Shown piece after piece: positions 12,865-24,119 of a DNA stretch of 64,000 bases (positions are counted from its first letter, which is position 1; each line of letters starts with the position of its first letter). The stretch is taken from NCBI GenBank assembly GCA_003255065.1, contig QAOA01003028.1:2110440-2174439 (forward strand), given 5' to 3'. The notes under the pieces are model-generated. The model was not told where the DNA came from. It ran no database searches and worked only from the letters and a program-made list of their open reading frames with translations. Position numbers and translations under genes: made by a program. The DNA is from Cercis canadensis (taxonomy: Eukaryota; Streptophyta; Magnoliopsida; Fabales; Fabaceae).

Positions 12865-15616
12865 ATGGAAGAAGAGGGAATAGGGTTAGTGTTGGCCAGA
12901 GCCACAGAAATTAGATTGAAGATCGGCAATTGTATCCACAGAGCTTCCAGCACAGCTCACTCGCCTCTCAATGGCCCCCTTCCAACAGAACGCGCTCATA
13001 GAAACCATGAGTCCAATTCTCGTTTGCGCGCCGAAGTGAACGAGGCAGAGGATGAAGAAAATGAAGAAGAAGAAGCAGAAAGACTATTGAACATTTGCTA
13101 TGCCCTGGAATCCTTGGAGACCCAGCTTTCATCCCTGCAGGTTACCCTCAAATCCATTTCCTTTTTAGGGTTTTGATTGGGACATCCTAATTTTGCGTTA
13201 TTAGCTTGGTAGTCATTGTCTTTACATGTTTTTCTCTGCATTTGCTTCTTTTCTCTGTCAAATGAGTTAAAGAAGCATTTTTTATTCCTCCAAATGCGAA
13301 GAAATAGATTTAGATGGCATTCGGGTGGTTCCAAACAGGATCGTGCTAAACACACTAGTGCAGAAATAGTAACAAACGGGTAGGAGAACTCTTTCATTTA
13401 CTTCACGTAAAACTAATGGCAAATTCACCAAATTATAGGACCAACAATACTAGAAGATAACTCTAAACTAGCAAGAGATAACTTAGTCAACGATAGTGCA
13501 TTTAATAAGGCCCAGAAATAGTACAGATGTATATCCTCTTGAACTCCAGTCAAGCTTTTCCTTTGCTGTATAGTTTTTGTTGTTTCGAATAGTTCGAAGA
13601 AAGCTTCTATGTTCACAAAAAGTTTTTCCATGGAACATTTTCCTCTATCTTGTTATTCGTGAATTAAACAGAGATCAATTTTCATACTATATCTGTTGAC
13701 TCAGTGACAGAGAAGGCGCTGATTCTGGAATTTCCAAGTAAATAAGCTAGAATGCAATGTTTCTTGTCAACAAGCCTTTGGCAGAGTTGCTTAACATTAA
13801 AAGTTATATGTTTTATCATACAAGAATTAGATTTTATGGTAGATTAGCAGAAGCTTCAACCAATAAGTTTGATATTTTGGGTTATTTATTTGGCGAGTTG
13901 GTTTATTGCATCATATATAACGTGTCTAAATTCATCATATTCTATGTCTTTTGGCATAATTGAACAACATATTGCTGACGATTTGATAGATGGTGGCTGT
14001 ACAGTGCCTCCATCTTGTTCATATGGAATAGAATCCATTTGTGATTTTTTTTTCCCTTTTGATTAAAGAATCCATGTCTAAATATTGTTAGTTTTGTTGT
14101 CCTTCTGCATCAGAATCACTTCAAAAAATCTCCAGTTCATTTTCTGTAACCATTTAGCAGTCCTACAATAATGGTGCTTGTACATCTGAGTTTTGGAAAT
14201 CTTAGCCTATTTATCTGTTCGAACTGGAAGTTGCAAAAACTCTTGCTGCTTCTAATAATCTGTGTGTAAAAATGGCTACCATTATGACATGTTTGCTTTA
14301 CATCATTCCTCTCTGCTGATACTGGTATTGATATATCTTCTGTAACAATACAACTGGCTATACCAGGTAAAAAGAGTTGAATGATTGTTTGGATAATCCC
14401 CAGCATAATGATCTTGAGCAAATTGGATTGCAAAGTCGTAGGTTTGCAGCCAAGAATATTTTAGATTGCATGAGATGCTTGAATAAATCACTTTTGAAAC
14501 TCAGTGTATATGTTAATGCTTGATTACAGATACAGTTAGTTCTATAGCATTGTTACTGAACAGATTTCTCATTCATAACCTAGCACGCCTGTAATGTGAA
14601 ATGAAACTTTTTTTGAACCAGTGATCAATGTACCTTTAGCATCTCATGACCTTTACTGCTTTGTGTCATCACTGGTTGCTGCTTCAATTTATGGCAGTCT
14701 ACAATCATTTGACTATTAAACTGAGAAATTGTTAAGATGATTGTTCATTTGAACATTTGATATTGTTTTCTTTTGGGGGGATGCCTTATTCTCTGGTTCT
14801 GTGTTCTCTTTCCACTCTAATGAATTCTTTTCCCTATCAGAAAAAAAGAAAAAAAAAAGGGGAAGTCCTGTTTCATTTCTCTTATACTTTGTTGTTAAAA
14901 AATATGATCTAGATAATGGTTTGGGACTCTTAACTGTTGTGTTCAATGCCCAGGCTCTACAACAACAACAGCAGTATGAAAAAGAAATTGCCCTTGCTGA
15001 GATTGAAAGCAGTCGCAAAATGTTAATTGATAAGCTCAGGGAGTACAAAGGTAAGGAATTGGAAGTGATCCGAGAAGCTTCTACTTTTGCAAGTGAAACA
15101 GTGGAGCACAACAACGATCTCCTGCTTCCCCCATATCCAAGCCGTCCTCCATACCCTATGCGCCTGGAGAAGGAATATCTGTCACAGATACCTTCCATGC
15201 ACAAATCTGTTCGCAATGCGTTAATCACCATTGATCCAAGGATTGAGGCAAAGAAGAGTGTGGGTGAAAAAGAGCAAAATCATGTCCAAGCTGGGGCTAA
15301 AAATTCAAGAAAAGGATTGGGATTTTTTGTAAGTTCCGCTGCCAAAACAATGCTAACTGTTGTGGGCGTGGTATCAATATTAAGCTTGTCTGGCTTTGGT
15401 CCTAATTTGGGGAAGCTAGGTACCCGTTTTAAAGTTCTAAGCCTCCTTCAACGATCAGAAAATGAGGATGAGAGATCAGCCAGAGACGGTCAATGTCCAC
15501 CCGGGAGAATCCTGGTGGTGGAAAATGGGGAAGCTCGATGTCTTGTCAAAGAGAGAGTTGAAGTTCCATTTTCAGCAGTTGCTGCAACACCAGATATAAA
15601 CTATGGATGTGGTTAA
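12865..15616 (+). CDS. PDV2: PLASTID DIVISION 2 (PDV2), chloroplast outer-envelope division factor
   Basis: Two exons, 12865-13140 and 14954-15616, split by a 1.8-kb intron, give 312 residues (Arabidopsis PDV2 is about 307). The start MEEEGIGLVLARATE is the conserved PDV2 N-terminus; an upstream in-frame ATG-like start at 12820 would add 15 atypical residues. An acidic run precedes a cytosolic coiled coil (about 75-140, including ALQQQQQYEKE). Next come the LLPPYPSRPP motif, a single membrane span (about 214-240) and an intermembrane-space tail ending YGCG. In the family, PDV proteins recruit the dynamin ARC5/DRP5B to the division site from the cytosolic side. The tail, including its last glycine, binds ARC6. 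That terminal glycine is present here (G312). It lies beside the class 1 haemoglobin gene, as in Arabidopsis. No lesion seen. Confidence 0.93.
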
Positions 15617-16393
15617 CTATACCACTGATTCCCCCTGTTGTATATCACTTCTCTCATTTCTTTTTTACTTTATTTCTTTTATTTCAGAATTTTTTTTAAT
15701 CTCTGGCCTCTGTTGCCATAATTTTTGGTAGTTAGTACTTGCGCGCATGGTGATCATCTGTTTCAACGGTTTGCTCAACAAGGTTAAATTTTTCACTAGC
15801 AATTTGCTTGCATTCGTCGGAAATATTTGCCTGTTCTATGGGTACGGTGCGCTGCTTCAGAGCTTGCACCACTAATGCTGATTCTGAAAATTGTGGTCAG
15901 CTCCTTCCCCATTTAAACTCTTTCAGATTAGCAGACTGCAACTCTCGGTTTTGTTGATTTTGTTTGAGAGTTGGGTATGGTGAAAAAAATATATATATAT
16001 TGCTCTCCTGCATTTTCCTCTTTCATTTTTCGAAGTTCCGACAACTTAAACAAAGCCTGAAAAACACAATATAAACAAAGAAATAAGAGTAAATAAGATG
16101 CGACTGAGGCTTACAGTTACATATGTAACAATTACGCAATAACGATAAAGAACAACACAATTGGGTTTTAATGGTTATGAGGAGCTAAGAAGGCAAGAAC
16201 AACAATCTTACCATTGCTAAGTGGTTTATTTGCAGACAATTGCATTCAGTCAAACAATAATAATAGTATAAAAATTGAGGAAGATGCAATTTCATTTAGT
16301 CATGGCTTACGCAAGAAGAGGTCAAGTTTTTAAGCAAGTAGCTGAAACCACTTTCTTCTCGCCGCAAGCACTATGCAGCACCTGGTTTTTGGG

Positions 16394-16399
16394 CACGTG
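16394..16399 (+). promoter_or_regulatory. G-box (CACGTG) upstream of haemoglobin gene
   Basis: A perfect CACGTG palindrome lies about 150 bp upstream of the TATA box. G-boxes bind bZIP and bHLH factors. Its function here is inferred from position only. Confidence 0.4.
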
Positions 16400-16437
16400 G
16401 TATAGTATAGTATAGTATAATATATGATAAAGTGTAA

Positions 16438-17507
<1,070 letters not shown>

Positions 17508-18023
17508 ACTCTCTTTAACTCGCATAAATCAAAATTCCCTTTCCTCTCAAATTCATTAAGATTAAGAGAGATAGAATGTTCGTGTATACCATGTGTTTGG
17601 GCTTTTTTTTTTTTTTCTTTTTTGTATAATATTATGCATCATTATGTTTGCAATAGTTGCTTCTAATATGATTGGAAAGGATTAGCTTTTAACAGTTCAG
17701 TGATTGAAGCTAATATTATAGCAATTCTTGACACTTATTATTGACTTCAACTTCATTATGCTCTTTATTATTGATTTCTTCTTCAAGTACTTGTAAAACT
17801 TTTACAAGTTAGTTTGGAATTGGATCATGTCTTCTCTTCACTCCTATTATCTTCTCTCAAAATTTTATGGCACAAGGTATTTATTTATGATGATTTGTGT
17901 TATTTTCACACTTTATTTTATATCATTTGTATATCTGTTACAACAATATAGTGAACTGAAAACACAAACGCACACATGAAGGATCTCGTAAAAAGAATCA
18001 TTGGCAGTCATTTCTTGTAGTAT
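17508..18023. other. Haemoglobin 3' UTR and downstream spacer
   Basis: AT-rich sequence with a poly-T run near 17606-17618. No coding signal seen. Confidence 0.6.
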
Positions 18024-18150
18024 GAAAACAAAGACCTCAGCATACCATTAGCAGAGAACATGAACACCTTGGAGGGAAGAGGTTTTACTGAAGAGCAAGA
18101 AGGTCTAGTGGTGAAGTCACGGAGCATGATGAACAAGAATGCTGCAGAGA
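18024..18150 (+). pseudogene. Truncated duplicate of haemoglobin leader and exon 1
   Basis: About 127 bp closely matching the end of the haemoglobin 5' leader and most of exon 1 (compare 16612-16730). It includes the ATG and codons for [14 protein letters not shown]. The copy breaks off after codons resembling NAAE and runs straight into a CT microsatellite; exons 2-4 are absent. It cannot encode a globin. Confidence 0.88.
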
Positions 18151-18151
18151 T

Positions 18152-18154
<3 letters not shown>

Positions 18155-18185
<31 letters not shown>
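18155..18185. repeat. (CT)n microsatellite
   Basis: About 15 CT units directly abut the end of the haemoglobin exon 1 fragment, suggesting that the break point of the duplication lies in this simple repeat. Confidence 0.9.
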
Positions 18186-18189
<4 letters not shown>

Positions 18190-18672
18190 GACTCCTTTTT
18201 CTTTTTCCTCTCTTAAACAGTATCCAAAGCACTTGTGATTAACATAAGGATACCATTGTTTCAATCTAGCAAGCTAGTTGATAAGCCTGGATCAGCATGC
18301 GTATTAAGTTTAAAGCTATAAATAAGACATAAACGTGATAAAAAAAAAAGCTATTTCCTTGTATAAATGCCTGATGCTAATAGCAGATATAAATATAGAG
18401 GCGGAAACTTATAAAACGCGTCAATGATGGTGGTCACCCATAACCAATTTTCCAAAAGATAAGATTCCTGAAATTTCTCTTCTCTTCCCCTCACCATTCA
18501 GAACACTATTCTGTCCCAATCATTGTCGTTTTATCCAAACATGACCACTCATACCATGTGCTCTTCTTTTTGCAAAGTAAAATTAATGGTCTAAATATAG
18601 AGAAAATTATAGAGATAAGAAAAGGTTGTTTGAATGGACATTAATTGTAGCTCTCTTTTCATTTCTTTAATT

Positions 18673-19107
18673 TCAAAGACCCAGAAATTTAATGGGAATA
18701 ACCCTGGGAGACAACGGATGTGTAAGGCAGTTTCTTTGTGAAACACAAGAGGATTTCAAGATTGAGTGTTTAGGGTGTGAATGAGCAAGAGCTGCATTAG
18801 CCTTGATGGCTAGTGCACACAAATCCTGAAGAGAAAGTGGGACATGGGATTTAGAGAGTGGCATGAGGAAGTATATTTGATCCAATTGAAGCTCTTCACT
18901 AGGATTCACATGAGGCATCAGAGACCCAACTAACATGGATTCTGAGCAGCACATGAAGCAATTTGGGTTCTGAGACAGAAAATGCCCTGCTTTCATCTTT
19001 TCCTTCAATTGTTCTAACCTACCATCCAAGTGAATTATATTCACTGAGGTTTGCCAACACAGACTTCCACCTTGGCTTGCCAATTGGGATGATGCACAAT
19101 TACCCAT
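18673..19107 (-). CDS. PADRE/DUF4228 domain protein with N-terminal MGNC lipidation signal
   Basis: Single-exon gene of 144 residues. It begins MGNCASSQ: Gly2 is a candidate N-myristoylation site and Cys4 a candidate palmitoylation site, predicting membrane attachment. The body has the features of the plant DUF4228/PADRE family: a short hydrophobic strand with a HLDGRLEQL-like element, an FLSQNPNCFMCCSES segment, then QLDQIYFLMPLSK. The C-terminal half is polar and variable. Family members are small, often stress-responsive, and of unknown biochemical activity. The ATG is the only one giving the MGNC start, and a TATA-like element lies about 120 bp upstream. Confidence 0.85.
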   Translation of the reverse strand: MGNCASSQLASQGGSLCWQTSVNIIHLDGRLEQLKEKMKAGHFLSQNPNCFMCCSESMLVGSLMPHVNPSEELQLDQIYFLMPLSKSHVPLSLQDLCALAIKANAALAHSHPKHSILKSSCVSQRNCLTHPLSPRVIPIKFLGL

Positions 19108-19223
19108 ATGCTGTAATTATATGACTCTGAGACAGAAACAGAGGAAACAGAGATGGAGAAACAGATATCAAGATAGTGCTGTGAGTGTGGGGTTTTGGAT
19201 CTGTTTGGGAGAGAGGGGGTTCT

Positions 19224-19233
19224 GATATATATA
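19224..19233 (-). promoter_or_regulatory. TATA-like element of the DUF4228 gene
   Basis: An alternating TATATATA stretch (minus strand CCTATATATAT context) lies 117-126 bp upstream of the ATG at 19107, consistent with a core promoter. Confidence 0.5.
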
Positions 19234-19439
19234 GGGGAAGAGAAAAAAGTGACTATCAAAGGGAAAATCAAGGAATTTTAATTAATTTTAAATTAAAAAA
19301 AAAATGTTAAGGGTACGAGAATTTTAAGGACAAAAACATTGACTTGGGGACATTGTTTGTCCCTTCCTTTCTACTATTAATGAAGACTATTGTGGATATA
19401 ATTACAAGTGTGACTGTTTACTCTCATAGATTTAACAAG

Positions 19440-19512
19440 CTGCCCCATATTTGATAACAGGATCGACCTGAACTAAATCACTTTAATGAGATTAATACCT
19501 AAAAGTTTCTGT
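19440..19512 (+). repeat. Dispersed repeat, copy 1 (diverged)
   Basis: Shares a recognisable backbone (TTGATAAC..GA..GA.CTGAACT..A.TC..T..GAGAT.AATA.CTAAAAG) with 21460-21532. It is probably a remnant of an old retroelement or similar family. The boundaries are approximate. Confidence 0.45.
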
Positions 19513-20608
19513 TTGAGTTACTTGGTTGGGGTGATAGCCGAACATTACATGATCTCCTTGCTATTCCCTAATTATTGGACCCAAATGGCAACCAGCAATC
19601 TACACTTCTCCTGATTTTACTTCTTTTCAAGCTTACAATATAAAGGGAATGAAAAGAGGGACTTAATTACCATAAAATAAATTCATTTATCTTTTCTATC
19701 TACTAATTGACCTTAATGGTTGTAACAAAATTCAACTAAAATGTGCTGATGAAAAAACTATTGAACTTTCATGGATTTTGGAATTCAAAACAATCTAATA
19801 CATGCTTGGTGTTGTGGCTCTAACTGGTGTCTTTGTAACTTTTTATTCACGAAACTAGTTGATGAGATTCTTGGGAAAATTTAAATTACTCAAATAAAGG
19901 GGCCCAACGATGCAGATGGTTCCATTTAAGGAAGGATCCTTCAATTTTCTGCGTTAGTCATTTGTTTCACATGCCTTTGGCATCAGTTTGAGTTGAGTCG
20001 CTTAATCTCAGAAATTTCGTTTCACATGCCTTTGGATTATTATATGCGAAATTTCCAGTCCCAAGCTTGTGGTTGAGGAGCAGGGCCCAGAATCCCTCTA
20101 TTCGTCTTGTTTACTAACTTTATCAAAGTACATAGTGATAGATGCATAAAGGAAAAGGATCAGCCTTCCAAAAAGTATAACTAAGTAACCCCATCGCCAT
20201 TATTGAATTATTATTTAAACAACATGTGTCCCTTTCAGTGAAACCATATTCACTCTTTAGTGTTCACCTATGTAACTATGTTGCACCAACAACATGAAAT
20301 ATCTCAGCTTCTTTTTTTAAAAGAAAACATTTTGAAATGGCTGAAACGTTCATTTTAGTTTTATTTTACATTGATTCTCTTCTTCTCCTCTATTAGCTTT
20401 GATCTTTCAAAAACTCAGCTCTTATTCTATTTTCTATTATGCGAATAGCTGAATTGAATGAATATAACATGATTTGTCAATTAAAACTAGTTTTTTTAAC
20501 TACTTTTGAGGTAATATGATTTCAATTTCTGCTGATAATAAATTTATTACTGATTCTTCCTCATTTAATATTTTAAAAGAGGAACTCCTCTTTGGAGCTA
20601 TGTGATTG

Positions 20609-20610
<2 letters not shown>

Positions 20611-20650
<40 letters not shown>
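20611..20650. repeat. (AT)20 microsatellite
   Basis: An uninterrupted AT dinucleotide run of about 40 bp. Confidence 0.95.
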
Positions 20651-20653
<3 letters not shown>

Positions 20654-21459
20654 GTGGCATATACATACCCTATTTTTTAAAAAAAATTGTGGTTATTATG
20701 TTTTGTATCATATTGAGTGTAAAACTCGTACCAATAACCATACAACATCAGTGTCCACAATATATACATTCGACAAATTGAGTGGGTTTTCGAAATTAAA
20801 TTACTTGTTGAAGTTTAAGGTAGCAAAGTTTGTTGGCACTCCTGCTAGGCTACAAAGTTTCCAATTGAATATTTGAATCTTTCGTCTTCTTCGGGCGTGT
20901 GACACGCATTAGCTAGTCTCCTTCCCAACAAAAGCTTTTACTTGCTTTTAACAGCAAAAGAGCGTAGAAACTTGACCAGAAAAGTACTAGGTCGTTTGGG
21001 GTGAAATATTGCCTTTTGGATATTCTTTCCATCTTTCATACCATGCTTTCCAGAAATGGAGATAATTGTAGCTACAATTACAATTCTTTACTCTTTCGCG
21101 TTTTTGTTCCTCGACGTGTGGGACTCATACAACTCAGACTTACAAACATAAATAATTATTTGGTTATTATTATGTTTCACTAAAATTGATGACATTAAGC
21201 CTTTAAATAGACACAATTCTAAAACTATAGTGTTTATCACATAAACATATAAATCCTATTAGATAACTCACACTTATAAGATAGAATAATTACTCTTAAA
21301 GATAGGCTAACCCTAAATAAATTCTAATAGAGCAAATAACATAATTAACTACTAATATAAAGATAAAAAGAGAGTTATGATAATTATCTGATATTCTTCT
21401 TTAGAGTCGTATCAGAGACTTAGTTGAAGCTAAGTCACCCATTACTCAATACCAAGTTT

Positions 21460-21532
21460 GCACATACTTGATAACGTGATTAACTTGAACTGAAGTCATA
21501 TTAATTAGATCAATAACTAAAAGATATCCATA
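21460..21532 (+). repeat. Dispersed repeat, copy 2 (diverged)
   Basis: Diverged partner of 19440-19512, in the same orientation about 2 kb away. Confidence 0.45.
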
Positions 21533-23296
21533 ATTTAAGGTAATAGATCATTCTCATTTGTCTTATTGTGCTTCTTAAGCTTCAACATGTTCAATTGTTC
21601 ATGCGCAAAGACACATATGTAAGGGAGATCTTATCAATGGGAATTAGTGTATGCACATTTATGTTCTGCTTTATGATACAGTTGCTCTGCACTTATAATT
21701 TCATGTATATATATGTATGGAAATTACTTGGACTAAAGGAAGAAATGAGATGAAAATATGTGGCAGGAAATTAGTTTACATTCTAGAAAGCATCCTTAAA
21801 TTTTGTCTGTTAGCCGTTACTTAGTTTCCTATTTTCACATTCCTTTTCTTAATATCAAATCTCTGTTTACCATTTGTATATCTCTATCAGTACCTACCCC
21901 TTTTGATAAAGTTGATGGGATTTCCAATTTAATTACAAGTGGGAAGCTTCCTATTTCACTAGTAGTAGGGGCCACAATCTTATACATGTGTTTCTTCGTC
22001 TTCTTAACTTATTCTATCAGTAATGTTCACTTTCCGTGAAACCAATTCTTTCTCTGTCCACAACGTATATTTCTCTGCAGAATGGGTTTAAAAATTAATC
22101 AAATAACCAGTTGAATGAACCAAATTTTTCTCTGCTACTTCATCTCTTGTTCATACTCCAACTTTGTTATCAAGGTTCTATCTTCACTTTCTGGCCTCCA
22201 TCTTTGTGCCCTACAATACAATAAAATCAGGCTTCTTCTCAGCAGGGAGGACAAAAAAGTAAAAGTGTTTCTGGTGAAAATTGGCCCCTATTCCCTAGTA
22301 TTAACCCATGAGCTTATTCTGTAGCACATGCACATTGAAGGCTTTTCCTTTTTTCATTGTAAGAAATAACTTTTTTCCGCTGTAAAACATTAAATAATTA
22401 TCAATAAAGTGTTAGTTCAGTAGAAACAGATTGAGTCTTAAGACATTTTAAATGAAAGGTCATGAGTTTGAATATTTAGAATTACATTTGTTGAAAAAGA
22501 TTTATCAATTACTGTTTTCGTCACAAATAAAAATTAATCTTATATTCAAAAAGTATAAGAATATTGTAAACCAAAAAAAAACATTGAATAATTATTGGGC
22601 AGGAGAGAAAGTGGTTGGGGCGTTCAGCTGTTTCTTTTCATTCTTCCTTTTTGACTTTGGTACTGGATCATAACTATGTGCGCCATCAGATTTTTGTTTC
22701 AATAGGCCTCACAAGTGAATCTTTGGGCCTGGCAAGTGGCAAGTTGACTATCTTATAGTCTAACTTCATGGAATAAATTATCCTTTTCATATTGGGCTAG
22801 GCCTCCAATTCTAACCATGCGCGGTGCTTGGGTTTAATAGCGTTTAACTTTAACGGTTTCGTAACTTTCGTTGAACCCCAAAAGGAAATTCGAAACCCAC
22901 ATTAAAAGAATGAATTTTTTTTTTTTTTAGTAAACTTACATTTTATTTTTAAAAAATTTAAGATTTAATAAAATAATTTTTAAAAGATTTAAAATTTGAT
23001 AAATATTAGATTATTTTATTATTCATATTAGTTCTTTTGAATACTATTTTATAATTAGTACTCTTTAAATGATTATTTTGTTAAATTTAAACTTTTTTAA
23101 GGTAAAAAAATATAAATTTACTCAAAAATTTTAAGGAATTTTTCAAGAGTAATGCTAATTGCTAAATGATATTGAAAGAATGCGAGATGAAATTTTGCAG
23201 ATGAATATGGTGATAGATAGTTGATAAGCATTTAGCAGTAGAGAGAGAGAGTATTGTAGAAACACGATTAACGAAGAGAACTACTACATTCTCTCT

Positions 23297-23320
23297 GATC
23301 ATGATCATGATCATGATCAT
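23297..23320. repeat. (GATCAT)4 hexanucleotide repeat over the DC1 stop codon
   Basis: Four units of GATCAT, a nearly self-complementary motif. The last unit overlaps the stop codon (23317-23319) of the DC1 gene, so repeat length changes could alter the C-terminus or 3' UTR. Confidence 0.9.
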
Positions 23321-24036
23321 GCCCTTGACATAAGGGACCCAATAATCCCAGCAATAAGAGCCGTTGGATCACCCAAGACCGCTGATATGACAATCTGGAC
23401 AGCCAAGGCACCCATCTCACAGCACTTCCTCGCCTTGCCCTTGCTCTTGCCGTTATGGGTAGTCTGAAGCGTATTCTTGAGGCTGGGAATTCTGGTCTCC
23501 AATTTCCTCCCTTTGCTGCGACCAACATAAATCTCATGCCAACTCTCCGTCAGCATCTCCCGCACACAAGCCACATGGAGATTGTACTTCTTGCAGGTCG
23601 ACCTGTAGCTCCAGCTTCGCCCTTTTCGGCCACAACGGTGACAGGGCGAGCTCACTTTCCTGTACAGATAGAGCTTCACTTCCCCATCATCCAGCACCAT
23701 TGGCAGCTTTGCGCAACATGGGTGAAGGTCAAATCCACATGATTTGCAGTGATACACAAACCCACCTACGTCTTTTTCGCAAGCGTTGCAGAAACGGGGA
23801 GTGTCCCCTGGTGGCCTACTCAGGAATTGAAACGAACACTTGGTATAGAATGGGTGGCAGATTGAAGGGGAAGGTATGGCACAGTGCATGTGAAGGTCAA
23901 AGTCACAAATTGAGCATTTGTAGCGTGACCCTATTCCCACTTCCTTGCATCCATCGCATTTGAATGGGAATTCTGAGTACTCAAACCTCAGCTTGTGTTG
24001 TGGGTGACTGAAATGGGAAATCTCACTGTATTTCAT
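23317..24036 (-). CDS. DC1 (cysteine/histidine-rich C1) domain protein
   Basis: Single-exon gene of 239 residues. Starting MKYSEISHFSHPQHKL, it has three consecutive DC1-type Cys/His zinc modules: FKCDGCKEVG..YKCSICDFDLHMHC; FCNACEKDVGGFVYHCKSCGFDLHPCC; and CHRCGRKGR followed by a degenerate YNLHVAC. The second half of module three has lost part of the usual pattern (STCKKYNLHVAC). A C-terminal hydrophobic stretch (about 208-235) could be a membrane anchor. The reading frame extends to an ATG at 24096, but the TATAAATA box at 24109-24116 would start transcription after that codon. The family consensus also begins at MKYSEI, so 24036 is chosen. DC1 proteins bind zinc and possibly lipids, and are linked to stress and defence; the exact role is unknown. 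Confidence 0.88.
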   Translation of the reverse strand: MKYSEISHFSHPQHKLRFEYSEFPFKCDGCKEVGIGSRYKCSICDFDLHMHCAIPSPSICHPFYTKCSFQFLSRPPGDTPRFCNACEKDVGGFVYHCKSCGFDLHPCCAKLPMVLDDGEVKLYLYRKVSSPCHRCGRKGRSWSYRSTCKKYNLHVACVREMLTESWHEIYVGRSKGRKLETRIPSLKNTLQTTHNGKSKGKARKCCEMGALAVQIVISAVLGDPTALIAGIIGSLMSRA

Positions 24037-24108
24037 GCTGCTCGTGTTTGTTTCTTTCTGGGAATTGTTTGTGATTGTGGAATACATTATCAACACAAAG
24101 GGTGATTA

Positions 24109-24116
24109 TATTTATA
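24109..24116 (-). promoter_or_regulatory. TATA box of the DC1 gene
   Basis: TATAAATA on the minus strand, 73-80 bp upstream of the ATG at 24036. It decides against the longer ORF beginning at 24096, which would lie at or before the transcription start. Confidence 0.6.
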
Positions 24117-24119
24117 AAT

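Larger units (their letters stand above)
19234..23316. other. Intergenic stretch without recognised genes
   Basis: About 4 kb of AT-rich sequence. It holds an (AT)n tract at 20611-20650 and two diverged copies of a dispersed repeat (about 19440-19512 and 21460-21532). A short direct repeat of TTTCACATGCCTTTGG occurs near 19965 and 20020. ORFs of 60-95 codons (for example 20592-20876, 21803-22039 and 22115-22324) look like chance: they are AT-driven and lack domains. Confidence 0.55.

Noticed and set aside
14716..15231. 171-codon minus-strand ORF opposite PDV2 exon 2
   Set aside because: A shadow of the PDV2 coding exon with no recognisable domain.
23455..23963. Plus-strand ORFs opposite the DC1 gene
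   Set aside because: Shadows of the Cys-rich coding strand.
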